The translations under genes and the position numbers were made by a program. Source: Clostridiales bacterium (GTDB lineage Bacteria; Bacillota; Clostridia; Lachnospirales; Lachnospiraceae). Taken from it: 5,539 nt of DNA. The notes under the pieces were generated by a model. It did not search any database. It was not told the origin of the DNA and was given only the letters and a program-made list of their open reading frames with translations. Every line of letters begins with the position of its first letter. The first letter of the stretch is position 1. The stretch is taken from positions 1 through 5,539 of the forward strand of contig DYCJ01000019.1 in assembly GCA_019418195.1 (NCBI GenBank), given 5' to 3'. Shown here in pieces: positions 1-4,651 of the stretch.

Positions 1-144
1 AAGGCACAGTGACAGGAACCACAGATTGTATTGTGTCCTGCTTGTCAGGTGAGCCTTCAATATTTTTTTGGCAGCAAACAAAATAACGATCATGCCGCTG
101 ATCAGTAAATTGCAGATCAAAAAATGTATGATAAAGCCGGTCAT
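1..144 (-). CDS. BlaR1/MecR1-type M56 membrane peptidase sensor, N-terminal part
   Basis: The first 48 codons are visible; the gene runs off the left edge. The protein starts MTGFIIHFLICNLLISGMIV and continues into a basic stretch (AAKKILKAH), then NLWFLSL. A first membrane helix at about residues 3-25, then a positively charged loop and an N-x-W-F/Y start of a second helix, is the usual opening of BlaR1/MecR1 integral-membrane zinc peptidases (M56). These sense beta-lactams or other signals and trigger loss of their cognate BlaI/MecI repressor. The ATG at 142-144 is chosen because an AAGGAG ribosome binding site (153-158) lies 8 bases upstream, overlapping the stop codon of the blaI-like gene, so the two are translationally linked. 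The zinc motif and any sensor domain lie outside the window, so the ligand cannot be inferred. Family assignment rests on this short N-terminus plus the blaI neighbour. Confidence 0.75.
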   Translation of the reverse strand, partial: MTGFIIHFLICNLLISGMIVILFAAKKILKAHLTSRTQYNLWFLSLCL

Positions 145-156
145 AAAACCATCTCC

Positions 157-530
157 TTATCTTGATTTTTTTGAAAGCAGGGAACGCAAATGGTTGAGTT
201 CTGTTTCTGACAATTGATTGTTTTCTAAATATGACGAGAGCATTGCACTGATATCTCCATCATAGAAACGCTTTATGAACGAATTACTCTGCTGACTGAT
301 ATATTCGTTTTCTTCCACAAGAGGAGTATAAACAAATACCCGGCCTTGTTTTTCATAGGTCAGTGCGCCCTTTGTAACAAGTCGTTTATAAGGGTCTGAA
401 TTGTTTTCGCTCTCCATGAGGTGGTTTTCAACAGTCGCTCTGTTATTTCATTTGTGTTGATCGGGGCTGATTTCCATACAATTTTCATAACTTCAAATTC
501 GGCTTCTGAGATATGGGGTAAAGCGTGCAT
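157..530 (-). pseudogene. BlaI/MecI/CopY-family repressor, disrupted by a one-base frameshift
   Basis: From the ATG at 528-530 (AAAAGGAGGA ribosome binding site at 537-546) the reading frame gives MHALPHISEAEFEVMKIVWK, then KTTSWRAKTIQTLI. This is the winged-helix DNA-binding domain of BlaI/MecI repressors, with the recognition-helix motif W-x-x-K-T-I-Q-T. After codon 48 this frame reads out of family and stops at 360-362. The family sequence resumes in another frame as KRLVTKGALTYEKQGRVFVY and continues through the C-terminal dimerisation region to the stop at 157-159. Adding one A to the AAA run at 385-387 (plus-strand TTT) would restore a 124-residue protein, the normal length for the family. 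As written, only the N-terminal 56 residues or an unlikely internal start could be made, so no functional dimeric repressor is expected. A sequencing error in this short run is the main alternative. Confidence 0.85.
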
Positions 531-549
531 CGCGAATCCTCCTTTTATC

Positions 550-597
550 TTACATATGTAATAAAATTATTATAAGTTAATATAGATATCATGTCAA
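550..597 (-). promoter_or_regulatory. SigA promoter with BlaI-type operator for the blaI-blaR1-like operon
   Basis: On the minus strand a perfect -35 TTGACA (592-597) and a perfect -10 TATAAT (569-574) are separated by 17 bp. Just downstream, at the expected start of transcription, is the perfect 12-bp palindrome TTACATATGTAA (550-561), which contains the TACA-N2-TGTA core known for BlaI/MecI operators. A repressor bound there would block transcription start, giving autoregulation. With the repressor gene frameshifted, this very strong promoter may be constitutive. Only one operator copy is visible here. Confidence 0.85.
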
Positions 598-609
598 ATT
601 TTGTTTTTA

Positions 610-789
610 TTATCTAATTGGCAGCTTTAGAAAGAATGTCTCTCCGCCGCCTTCCGTATCCTCAAAGCCGATCTCCACGCCCAGCATTTTTGCCAGTTCT
701 TTTGCGATGCATAATCCCAGACCGAAATGAGATTTGTCTGTACGTGATTTATCCCCGCGGTAAAAGCGGTTGAAGATAAATGGCTTATC
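610..789 (-). pseudogene. C-terminal fragment of an OmpR-partner-type sensor histidine kinase
   Basis: Read on the minus strand, 787-789 down to the stop at 610-612 encodes DKPFIFNRFYRGDKSRT, then HFGLGLCIAKELAKMLG and a tail ending KLPIR. This is the end of a HATPase_c domain: the F-x-R-F-Y-R-G-D-x-S-R lid segment, the G2 box G-L-G-L, and the closing beta strands with GGGETFF. Family resemblance starts abruptly at the Asp codon (787-789), and an in-frame stop lies at 811-813, so the sensor, HisKA and N-box parts are absent. There is no start codon with a ribosome binding site. The remnant resembles VanS/BceS-like kinases, not the AgrC-like kinase found later in the window. It is clearly a non-functional leftover. 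Confidence 0.85.
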
Positions 790-792
790 ACT

Positions 793-843
793 CGTAGCAA
801 AGGAGCAGCATTACCGGGCGTGACCTTAAAAATCGAATATTGA
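793..843 (+). pseudogene. possible 3' end of a plus-strand gene, 5' part missing
   Basis: The plus-strand frame from 793 reads RSKGAALPGVTLKIEY and stops with TGA at 841-843, 27 bases before the start of a long terminator hairpin. The position in front of a terminator, and the fact that kinase homology on the other strand ends at exactly this point, suggest a truncated gene tail. I do not recognise the protein family and the stretch is only 16 codons, so it may be non-coding. Either way, 790-983 holds no complete gene. Confidence 0.25.
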
Positions 844-870
844 AAAGAATTGATCAGAAATGCTGCTGTG

Positions 871-907
871 ACCAAAGAGAAGGGCTGGAGAAGCCTTTCT
901 TTTTGGT
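871..907 (+). terminator. long hairpin terminator, U-rich 3' arm
   Basis: ACCAAAGAGAAGGGCT (871-886), a five-base loop GGAGA, then AGCCTTTCTTTTTGGT (892-907) pair over 16 bp with two G-U pairs. The core AGAAGGGCT/AGCCTTTCT is followed by TTTT, the form of a Rho-independent terminator for plus-strand transcripts. No intact plus-strand gene now ends before it, so it probably belonged to the lost gene whose tail may remain at 793-843. It now insulates the MerR promoter that starts 16 bases later. Confidence 0.75.
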
Positions 908-922
908 TTATTAATTTTTATA

Positions 923-953
923 TTGACTCTCACGCAACGTCATGGATTAAAGT
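923..953 (+). promoter_or_regulatory. MerR-type promoter with 19-bp spacer (autoregulatory)
   Basis: TTGACT (923-928) and TAAAGT (948-953) are separated by 19 bp instead of 17. This elongated spacing is the hallmark of promoters activated by MerR-family proteins, which bind the spacer and untwist it. The spacer carries an imperfect dyad centred on CACG-CAA-CGTCA. The promoter lies 31 bp before the MerR gene, so it is most likely the protein's own target. The operator is assigned by position and spacing, not by comparison. Confidence 0.75.
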
Positions 954-983
954 GAACATATCAAGAGCAGGAGGGCAGCAGTT

Positions 984-1835
984 ATGAGGACGGTAAAGGA
1001 AATATCAGATCTAACAGGTATCAGCGTGCGCACGCTTCACTATTATGATGAAATCGGGTTATTAAAGCCGACAGATAAAAGTGAGGCGGGATACCGGCTT
1101 TATGACGATAAGGCACTGGAAACATTACAGCAGATTTTGTTTTTCCGGGAATTTGATATCCCCTTGAAAGAAATCAAAGCTGTCATGGAGAATCCGGCTC
1201 TTGAGAGAAATCAGATCCTGAAGATGCAGAGAAAAATGCTTGTTGCGAAGAAGGAGCGTTTAGAAAGCCTGATCGCCAGCATCGACAGGATTTTGAAAGG
1301 AGAGAACAGGATGGACTTTGAAGTGTTCAGCAAAAATGAATTAGAGGATATGTACAATGCCATGGAAGCAAATATGAGTGAAGAGCAGAAAAATATCTTT
1401 ATTGAGCATTACGGCAGTATGGAAGCATGGAAAAAGAATTTTCTTGAAAGCGCTGCAAGCGAGGCAGTTCAGAAGAATTTCCGGAAAGTCGTTGAATGGT
1501 ACGGGAGTAAGGAGAAAGCTCTGGAAGCATCGAAAAATACGGGAAATCCGGAAATCTTCCCTGCGTATCAGAAACGACTCGGTACAATTATAAAAAAGCT
1601 GGCGGATCTAAAAGGGAAAGATGTAAATTCCTTTGAGGTGAGAGAATTAGTCGGGGAATATGATTTTGTTACCAAACAGATGTACCAGCTGCCGGATGCA
1701 ACGGATATGGTGCTTGAAATAGCGGGTGCTTACCGGACAAATCGGGAAATACAGGCGGCACAGGATTCTGTTTACGGAGAAGGAACGACGGAGTTTATCG
1801 GGGAGGCGATAGAAGTCTTTTATGGAAAATCATAA
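984..1835 (+). CDS. MerR-family activator with TipAS-type ligand-binding domain
   Basis: A 283-residue regulator. Residues 1-70 form the winged helix-turn-helix of MerR proteins: TVKEISDLTGISVRTLHYYD, then GLLKP, GYRLYDD and the wing FFREFDIPLKEIK. Residues about 75-108 form a basic/acidic coiled coil (RNQILKMQRKMLVAKKERLE) for dimerisation. Residues about 130-283 match the all-helical TipAS fold, with AMEANMSEEQKNIF near its start and AGAYRTN, then EFIGEAIEVFY at the end. TipAL/Mta-type proteins bind thiopeptides or other hydrophobic drugs and activate resistance or efflux genes. The start is supported by AGGAGGG (969-975), 8 bases upstream. No efflux gene is adjacent, so its target may be itself or elsewhere. 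Length is close to, slightly longer than, TipAL and Mta. Intact; the ligand is unknown. Confidence 0.9.
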   Translation: MRTVKEISDLTGISVRTLHYYDEIGLLKPTDKSEAGYRLYDDKALETLQQILFFREFDIPLKEIKAVMENPALERNQILKMQRKMLVAKKERLESLIASIDRILKGENRMDFEVFSKNELEDMYNAMEANMSEEQKNIFIEHYGSMEAWKKNFLESAASEAVQKNFRKVVEWYGSKEKALEASKNTGNPEIFPAYQKRLGTIIKKLADLKGKDVNSFEVRELVGEYDFVTKQMYQLPDATDMVLEIAGAYRTNREIQAAQDSVYGEGTTEFIGEAIEVFYGKS

Positions 1836-1857
1836 TCAGAGAACATAATTATTTATT

Positions 1858-1895
1858 AAAGATGCCGGAGTCGGGTACAGGGCTCCGGCATCTTT
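1858..1895 (+). terminator. hairpin terminator after the MerR gene
   Basis: AAAGATGCCGGAG (1858-1870) and CTCCGGCATCTTT (1883-1895) form a perfect 13-bp stem with a 12-base loop, 22 bases after the MerR stop. The T-run is short (TTT), but A and T at the base of the stem are symmetric, so it could act in both directions. The remaining 100 bases up to mntA hold only a weak promoter candidate. Confidence 0.8.
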
Positions 1896-1948
1896 GATGA
1901 CAGTAAAATGTTTAAACTTTATCTATTGTAGCTTGGAGTGGCCCTTTG

Positions 1949-1957
1949 TGATAGAAT
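1949..1957 (+). promoter_or_regulatory. candidate extended -10 promoter for mntA
   Basis: TGATAGAAT is an extended -10 element (TG-N-TAGAAT) 38 bases before the mntA start codon. No good -35 hexamer lies at 16-18 bp, which extended -10 promoters can tolerate. It is the best candidate between the MerR terminator and mntA. Confidence 0.35.
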
Positions 1958-1995
1958 GAAACAAAGAAAATAACAAAAGTCTGTGAGGCGGAAAA

Positions 1996-2298
1996 ATGTT
2001 AGAATTGGATAAGACAGGAATAAAGCAGGTTGTTTTGGATGAACTTATTTCAATTGCAGAGAGATATCATATTGAGAAATTAATTTTATTTGGTTCCAGG
2101 GCAAGAGGAGACTTCAGGAGAACAAGTGATATCGATCTTGCCGTTTCAGGAGGAGACTTTGCCCGGTTTGCTCTTGATGTGGAAGAAGAAACATCAACTC
2201 TTTTAAAATACGATTTTGTGGATCTGGACCGGAAGGTTCAGAAGGAATTACTGAAATCGATTGAAAAGGAAGGAGTAGTGATCTATGAAAAAATATGA
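1996..2298 (+). CDS. mntA: MntA-type minimal nucleotidyltransferase (antitoxin of a HepT/MntA pair)
   Basis: A 100-residue minimal nucleotidyltransferase. The signature G33-S-R-A-R-G-D, D45-I-D47 and a third carboxylate at D76 (in YDFVDLD) form the pol-beta-type active site. MntA proteins of this family neutralise the HepT RNase by adding AMP units to a tyrosine near its active site, so they act as enzymatic antitoxins. The start at 1996 has a weak GAGGCGG ribosome binding site. The stop codon overlaps the start of the hepT remnant by 14 bases, the usual tight coupling of the pair. The antitoxin looks fully intact although its partner is destroyed, so it has no visible substrate in this window. 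Other free-standing minimal nucleotidyltransferases exist, but the hepT remnant makes the MntA identity secure. Confidence 0.85.
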   Translation: MLELDKTGIKQVVLDELISIAERYHIEKLILFGSRARGDFRRTSDIDLAVSGGDFARFALDVEEETSTLLKYDFVDLDRKVQKELLKSIEKEGVVIYEKI

Positions 2299-2451
2299 TA
2301 ATTTCCGTGCGGCGCTGACAAATATGAAAGAAATAATGTGTCTCACTCCTACAATAAAGAAATTGCTCTGGAAATTGTAAGACAGGCAAAAGATGATTTT
2401 TATCAGATGTTTTGCGAACTGGAACGGGAGATAGAACTCCGCTGGCTATAG
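2285..2451 (+). pseudogene. hepT: hepT toxin (HI0074-like) with its middle deleted
   Basis: From the ATG at 2285 the frame reads MKKYDNFRAALTNMKEI, the N-terminus of the HI0074/HepT nucleotidyltransferase partner family, then turns to nonsense and stops at 2378-2380. In another frame, 2329-2451 reads RNNVSHSYNKEIALEIVRQA and ends with a C-terminal helix (FCELEREIELRWL). R-N-N-V-S-H is the R-x4-H RNase motif of HepT. An intact family member is about 130-140 residues; here roughly 17 N-terminal and 41 C-terminal residues remain, so about 75-80 codons are gone. The bases AGAAAT at the joint (2329-2334) fit both sides, suggesting a deletion at short microhomology. The four-helix bundle cannot form, so no toxin activity is expected. 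Confidence 0.85.
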
Positions 2452-2465
2452 AATAAAGAAGATAT

Positions 2466-3055
2466 ATGATGTATCGACCGGAGGATGCGATGGAAGCCTT
2501 TTGCCGCAGAGAATCTTGACTACAACAATCCTCTTTTTTATAATAATTCTGGTGCGTTCTGAGCGGCTTTTTGCGGTGGGGCTTATGTTCCTCACATCTA
2601 TCTCCCAGTACGTGTGGAAAGGATATGAGTATGGGGCGGTGAATTACCTGCTCAAGCCTTTGAAATACGGAAGACTTAAGATGGAATTAGACCGGTATTT
2701 TTCACATTATCAAGGGAGGGAGGAGCCCTTTCTCAGTTTCGCCAATGACAGCGGGAAATACAAGGTGTTATATAAAAATATCCGTTATGCGGAAACGCAT
2801 AAGCGAAATGTGCTCCTGCATTTTGAGAATCAGATCCAGGTGATCCACAAAAATATGAAAGAGGTGGCGGCTCTGCTGGAGACACAACGGCAGTTCTGCA
2901 GATGCCACGCCAGCTTTGCAGTGAACCTTTCGTATGTAAAGGGTGTAGAAGGGCTGGAAGTCCTGCTGACGACCGGGGAACGCATACCGGTGAGCCAGCC
3001 GAAGCGGAAGGCATTTATGGCGAAGATGACGGACTTCTGGGGAGATATGCTATGA
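2466..3055 (+). pseudogene. LytTR-family response regulator, receiver domain largely lost
   Basis: The open stretch 2501-3055 encodes a LytTR (AgrA/LytR-like) regulator without a proper receiver start. It retains the end of the receiver, LMFLTSISQYVWKGYEYGAV followed by NYLLKPL (beta-4 Thr/Ser, the conserved Lys before Pro), and a complete LytTR DNA-binding domain (RYAETHKRNVLLHF, then CRCHASFAVNLSYV and GERIPVSQPKRKAF). The acidic pair and phospho-acceptor Asp are missing: the region that should hold them reads ILFFIIILVRSERLFAVG. A short frame at 2466-2519 (MYRPEDAMEAFCRRES) resembles the middle of a receiver and suggests a frame change near 2500-2519. The only initiator upstream of 2585 in the long frame is a TTG at 2501. 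It overlaps the kinase gene by ATGA (3052-3055). A truncated, phosphorylation-independent DNA-binding protein could still be produced. Confidence 0.75.
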
Positions 3056-3938
3056 TACGTTTTTTTAATATCTGTTCTTTCTTTTTGGCCTGGGGATATG
3101 CCTTTGTCTTTTATCTGATTTTAAAGGCTTTTCTGCCTCTACGGGAAAACAGAGTTTTGAAAATTGTCGCATTTCTCGTGTGCGGATATTTAGCAGATAC
3201 TATTATTTATTCTAATGATTTAGGCGGTCTGCTCGGCACAATGCTTGCCTTTTTCGTATATATTTTGTTGTGTCTTATATTTATGATTCCATGCAGACAG
3301 CGCAGCGTTTACGGTATATGGAATCACAGCAGGATTATTATCGTCAGCGTGTTGCGGACGAAGAACGTATTCGTTCAATCTATCACGATATGAAAAACCA
3401 TCTTCTCGTACTTGAGAGCAGTCAGGAAACAGCAGCTGCCCGGCAGATGGCGAAGGAGCTGCGTGCACAGATCGCAGACTATGAAGATTACATCCATACA
3501 GGTAATGACTTTCTGGATATCATTATCAGAGATAAGGCAGAAAAAGCCCGGGAGAAGCATATCGACTTTTCCGCTGCCATTGATATCAGCAGTGCGGACT
3601 TTATAGAGCCTCTTGACATCAGCACATTGTTTGGCAACGGGATAGATAATGCAATGGAAGCAAGTGAGAAACTCCCGCAGGAACAGAGAGTCATTGCAGT
3701 GAAAGCAGGGCGGGTGAATGATTTCATTTCTATTCTGATCGAGAATAACTGCGTGGAAGGACAGGCTGCTGATAAGACTGGAAAACACCGGACGACAAAA
3801 GCAGACAGCTTTCTGCACGGATTCGGTATCACGAATATGGAAAAGACAGCAGAGAAATACGGGGGAACCTGTACGACAAGGCAGGAAGACGGCAAGTTTA
3901 CATTAAAAATATTACTTCCGGTGATAAAGAAATCGTAA
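3052..3938 (+). pseudogene. AgrC-like GHKL sensor kinase with internal deletion and frame change
   Basis: The ATG at 3052 overlaps the regulator stop (ATGA). Its frame gives three membrane helices (about residues 4-25, 35-55, 58-80; for example ICSFFLAWGYAFVFY), then loses sense in the 3290s and stops at 3393. The cytoplasmic half continues in another frame (open 3270-3938): a helix ending YMESQQDYYRQRVADEERI, the phospho-acceptor box YHDMKNHL (His codon 3384-3386), the N box FGNGIDNAMEA, and the G box HGFGITNMEKTAEKYGG. AgrC-like kinases usually have five or six membrane helices and over 400 residues; about 100-150 residues of sensor are missing, and the halves are out of frame. The catalytic part could start at ATG 3291 but would be soluble and signal-blind. 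This was the partner of the preceding LytTR regulator. Confidence 0.8.
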
Positions 3939-3958
3939 AGTGAGGCGGCGGCAGGACC

Positions 3959-4001
3959 GCCCCTCTGTCAGGATCACAGAGTCGGGAAAATTCCCGGCTC
4001 T
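3959..4001 (+). repeat. 43-bp direct repeat, copy 1 (leader element without start codon)
   Basis: Identical over 43 bp to 4603-4645. A less conserved upstream part is also shared: GAGGCGGC at 3942-3949 matches 4589-4596, followed by 9 bases here and 6 in copy 2. Where copy 2 has the leader ATG, this copy has CCG, and the frame ends at TAA (4004-4006). The variable part still folds, as GGCGG (3944-3948) with CCGCC (3957-3961). It begins 21 bases after the AgrC-like kinase gene. Confidence 0.9.
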
Positions 4002-4005
4002 GTTT
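3976..4005 (+). terminator. hairpin terminator behind the kinase gene
   Basis: ACAGAGTCGGG (3976-3986), loop AAAATT, CCCGGCTCTGT (3993-4003) form an 11-bp stem with one G-U pair, followed by a short T-run. It is placed to end the two-component transcript. It also lies just past the stop of the convergent small gene (4010-4012), although that direction lacks a U-run. Confidence 0.7.
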
Positions 4006-4009
4006 AACG

Positions 4010-4165
4010 TTAGTCTTCGAGATACTGTTGGATATGTTCGAGAACCCGCTCAATCTTTTTGTCTTTCTGTGCTGCATCAGAGGATTCTTTCGCTTCCATC
4101 AGATCATCTTTAATAAAGTTCATGAGTAATTTTAATTCTTTTTCGCTGATTCCCATTTCATCCAT
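4010..4165 (-). CDS. 51-residue acidic helical protein of unknown function
   Basis: A short gene starting at ATG 4163-4165 behind AAAGGAGT (4171-4178), with a stop at 4010-4012. The product begins MDEMGISEKELKLLMNFIKD and ends ERVLEHIQQYLED. It is highly charged, has no membrane segment, and looks like two amphipathic helices with a lysine- and aspartate-rich linker (AAQKDKKIE). I do not recognise the family. Support for a real gene comes from the strong ribosome binding site, a near-consensus promoter at 4227-4255, and an operator palindrome in that promoter shared with the ribbon-helix-helix gene upstream. The size and partner would fit a small toxin, antitoxin or accessory factor, but this is inference. 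The 3' end abuts the terminator of repeat copy 1. Confidence 0.7.
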   Translation of the reverse strand: MDEMGISEKELKLLMNFIKDDLMEAKESSDAAQKDKKIERVLEHIQQYLED

Positions 4166-4193
4166 GATATACTCCTTTCTCCACCTGCCTGGT

Positions 4194-4224
4194 TATTAAG
4201 CCGCTCAAATTTTGCGGCTTAATA
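4194..4224 (-). other. perfect 11-bp inverted repeat in the small-gene leader
   Basis: TATTAAGCCGC (4194-4204) and GCGGCTTAATA (4214-4224) form a perfect stem around a nine-base loop. On the minus strand it lies after the ribbon-helix-helix gene and at the predicted 5' end of the 51-residue gene transcript. There is no U-run after it on the minus strand, so it may be a weak terminator for the upstream gene or a 5' hairpin stabilising the downstream transcript. Confidence 0.6.
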
Positions 4225-4226
4225 GA

Positions 4227-4255
4227 ATTATTTCATATAGTGCGCTATATGTCAA
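4227..4255 (-). promoter_or_regulatory. promoter of the 51-residue gene with operator inside its spacer
   Basis: On the minus strand, TTGACA (4250-4255) and AATAAT (4227-4232) are 17 bp apart. Almost the whole spacer is the palindrome CATATAG-TGCG-CTATATG (4234-4251), with 7-bp arms. Its core TAGTGCGCTA (4238-4247) is repeated exactly at 4534-4543 in front of the ribbon-helix-helix gene. An operator between -35 and -10 is a classic repressor arrangement. The -35 overlaps the stop codon of the upstream repressor-like gene. Confidence 0.75.
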
Positions 4256-4455
4256 TTATCATCTTTGGAATTCAGGATATCGTCTGTTTTTTCATTTAAA
4301 GCATCAAGGTAAAACTGTCTCATACTTGGATATCCTGCTTTGCGTGCCGCGGCTTCATATCTTGTAAATTCGTCTGGTTTGACGCGAAAACGGATTTCTT
4401 TCAGCTTCTCGAGATACTTCATGATCCGCTGTTTTGACTTTTCATCATATGGCAT
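4252..4455 (-). CDS. ribbon-helix-helix (Arc/MetJ-like) small DNA-binding protein
   Basis: A 67-residue protein. After a basic N-terminal helix (SKQRIMKYLEKLKEI), residues about 22-56 read as a ribbon-helix-helix unit: the strand IRFRVKPDEF, helix TRYEAAARKAG, a short turn YPSM, and the second helix RQFYLDALNEK, with a charged tail. Such proteins dimerise, insert the two-stranded ribbon in the major groove, and are common as plasmid repressors and antitoxins in clostridia. The start at 4453-4455 has the ribosome binding site AAGAGGTG (4463-4470). The gene precedes the 51-residue gene on the same strand. The pair of identical TAGTGCGCTA boxes, one in front of each gene, suggests that this protein represses both. 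Antitoxin function is possible but there is no recognised toxin. Confidence 0.75.
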   Translation of the reverse strand: MPYDEKSKQRIMKYLEKLKEIRFRVKPDEFTRYEAAARKAGYPSMRQFYLDALNEKTDDILNSKDDN

Positions 4456-4514
4456 ATTCTGTCACCTCTTAAAACAGAGCAATGAGAACGCTCCAAATCA
4501 TATTTTGTACAATT

Positions 4515-4543
4515 ATTGTAACACAAAATAAATTAGTGCGCTA
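4515..4543 (-). promoter_or_regulatory. promoter of the ribbon-helix-helix gene overlapping a second TAGTGCGCTA box
   Basis: On the minus strand, an extended -10 (TG-T-TACAAT, 4515-4523) lies 17 bp from a poor -35 (TAGCGC, 4538-4543). The poor -35 is part of the operator box TAGTGCGCTA (4534-4543), so repressor binding there would compete with polymerase. The same box ends 10 bp before the -35 of the divergent plus-strand promoter at 4554, so it might influence both. Confidence 0.6.
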
Positions 4544-4553
4544 TACGATATGT

Positions 4554-4581
4554 TTGACAGAAAAATAAGAAATTGTATAAT
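4554..4581 (+). promoter_or_regulatory. consensus SigA promoter for the attenuator leader and ABC operon
   Basis: TTGACA (4554-4559) and TATAAT (4576-4581) are both perfect, with a 16-bp spacer. Transcription would start at about 4588, exactly where the first leader hairpin begins. It is divergent to the ribbon-helix-helix gene promoter. Confidence 0.85.
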
Positions 4582-4587
4582 AGGATC

Positions 4588-4651
4588 AGAGGCGGCAGAG
4601 ATGCCCCTCTGTCAGGATCACAGAGTCGGGAAAATTCCCGGCTCTTTTAAA
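4588..4651 (+). promoter_or_regulatory. transcription attenuator with competing hairpins ahead of the ABC operon
   Basis: Three overlapping helices can form. Hairpin A pairs AGAGG+GGC (4588-4596, one bulged C) with GCCCCTCT (4603-4610) and hides the leader ribosome binding site and start codon. Hairpin B pairs CTCTGT (4607-4612) with ACAGAG (4620-4625) around a seven-base loop. The terminator pairs AGAGTCGGG (4622-4630) with CCCGGCTCT (4637-4645), followed by TTTT. B shares bases with both A and the terminator, so A plus terminator (off) and B (read-through) exclude each other. The leader ORF crosses the whole element, so translation can shift the balance, as in the tet(M) leader or antibiotic-induced attenuators. 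The inducing condition cannot be read from the sequence. Confidence 0.7.

Noticed and set aside
627..875. Minus-strand open frame of 82 codons
   Set aside because: It overlaps the clear kinase fragment in another frame, crosses the deletion scar and has no recognisable domain or good ribosome binding site.
3375..3895. Minus-strand open frames of 135-147 codons
   Set aside because: They lie opposite the kinase catalytic domain, which has the H, N and G boxes in order; the minus frames show no domain.
4508..4520. Palindrome TACAAT-T-ATTGTA as another BlaI-type operator
   Set aside because: The TACA/TGTA halves are 5 bp apart instead of the 2 bp seen at 551-560, and it is explained by the AT-rich -10 region.
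4340..4531. Plus-strand 63-codon frame opposite the ribbon-helix-helix gene
   Set aside because: Shadow frame: no ribosome binding site, no domain, and the opposite strand has a convincing gene.
3942..4645. CRISPR or insertion sequence interpretation of the two repeats
   Set aside because: Only two copies 644 bp apart with genes between, no transposase and no terminal inverted repeats.
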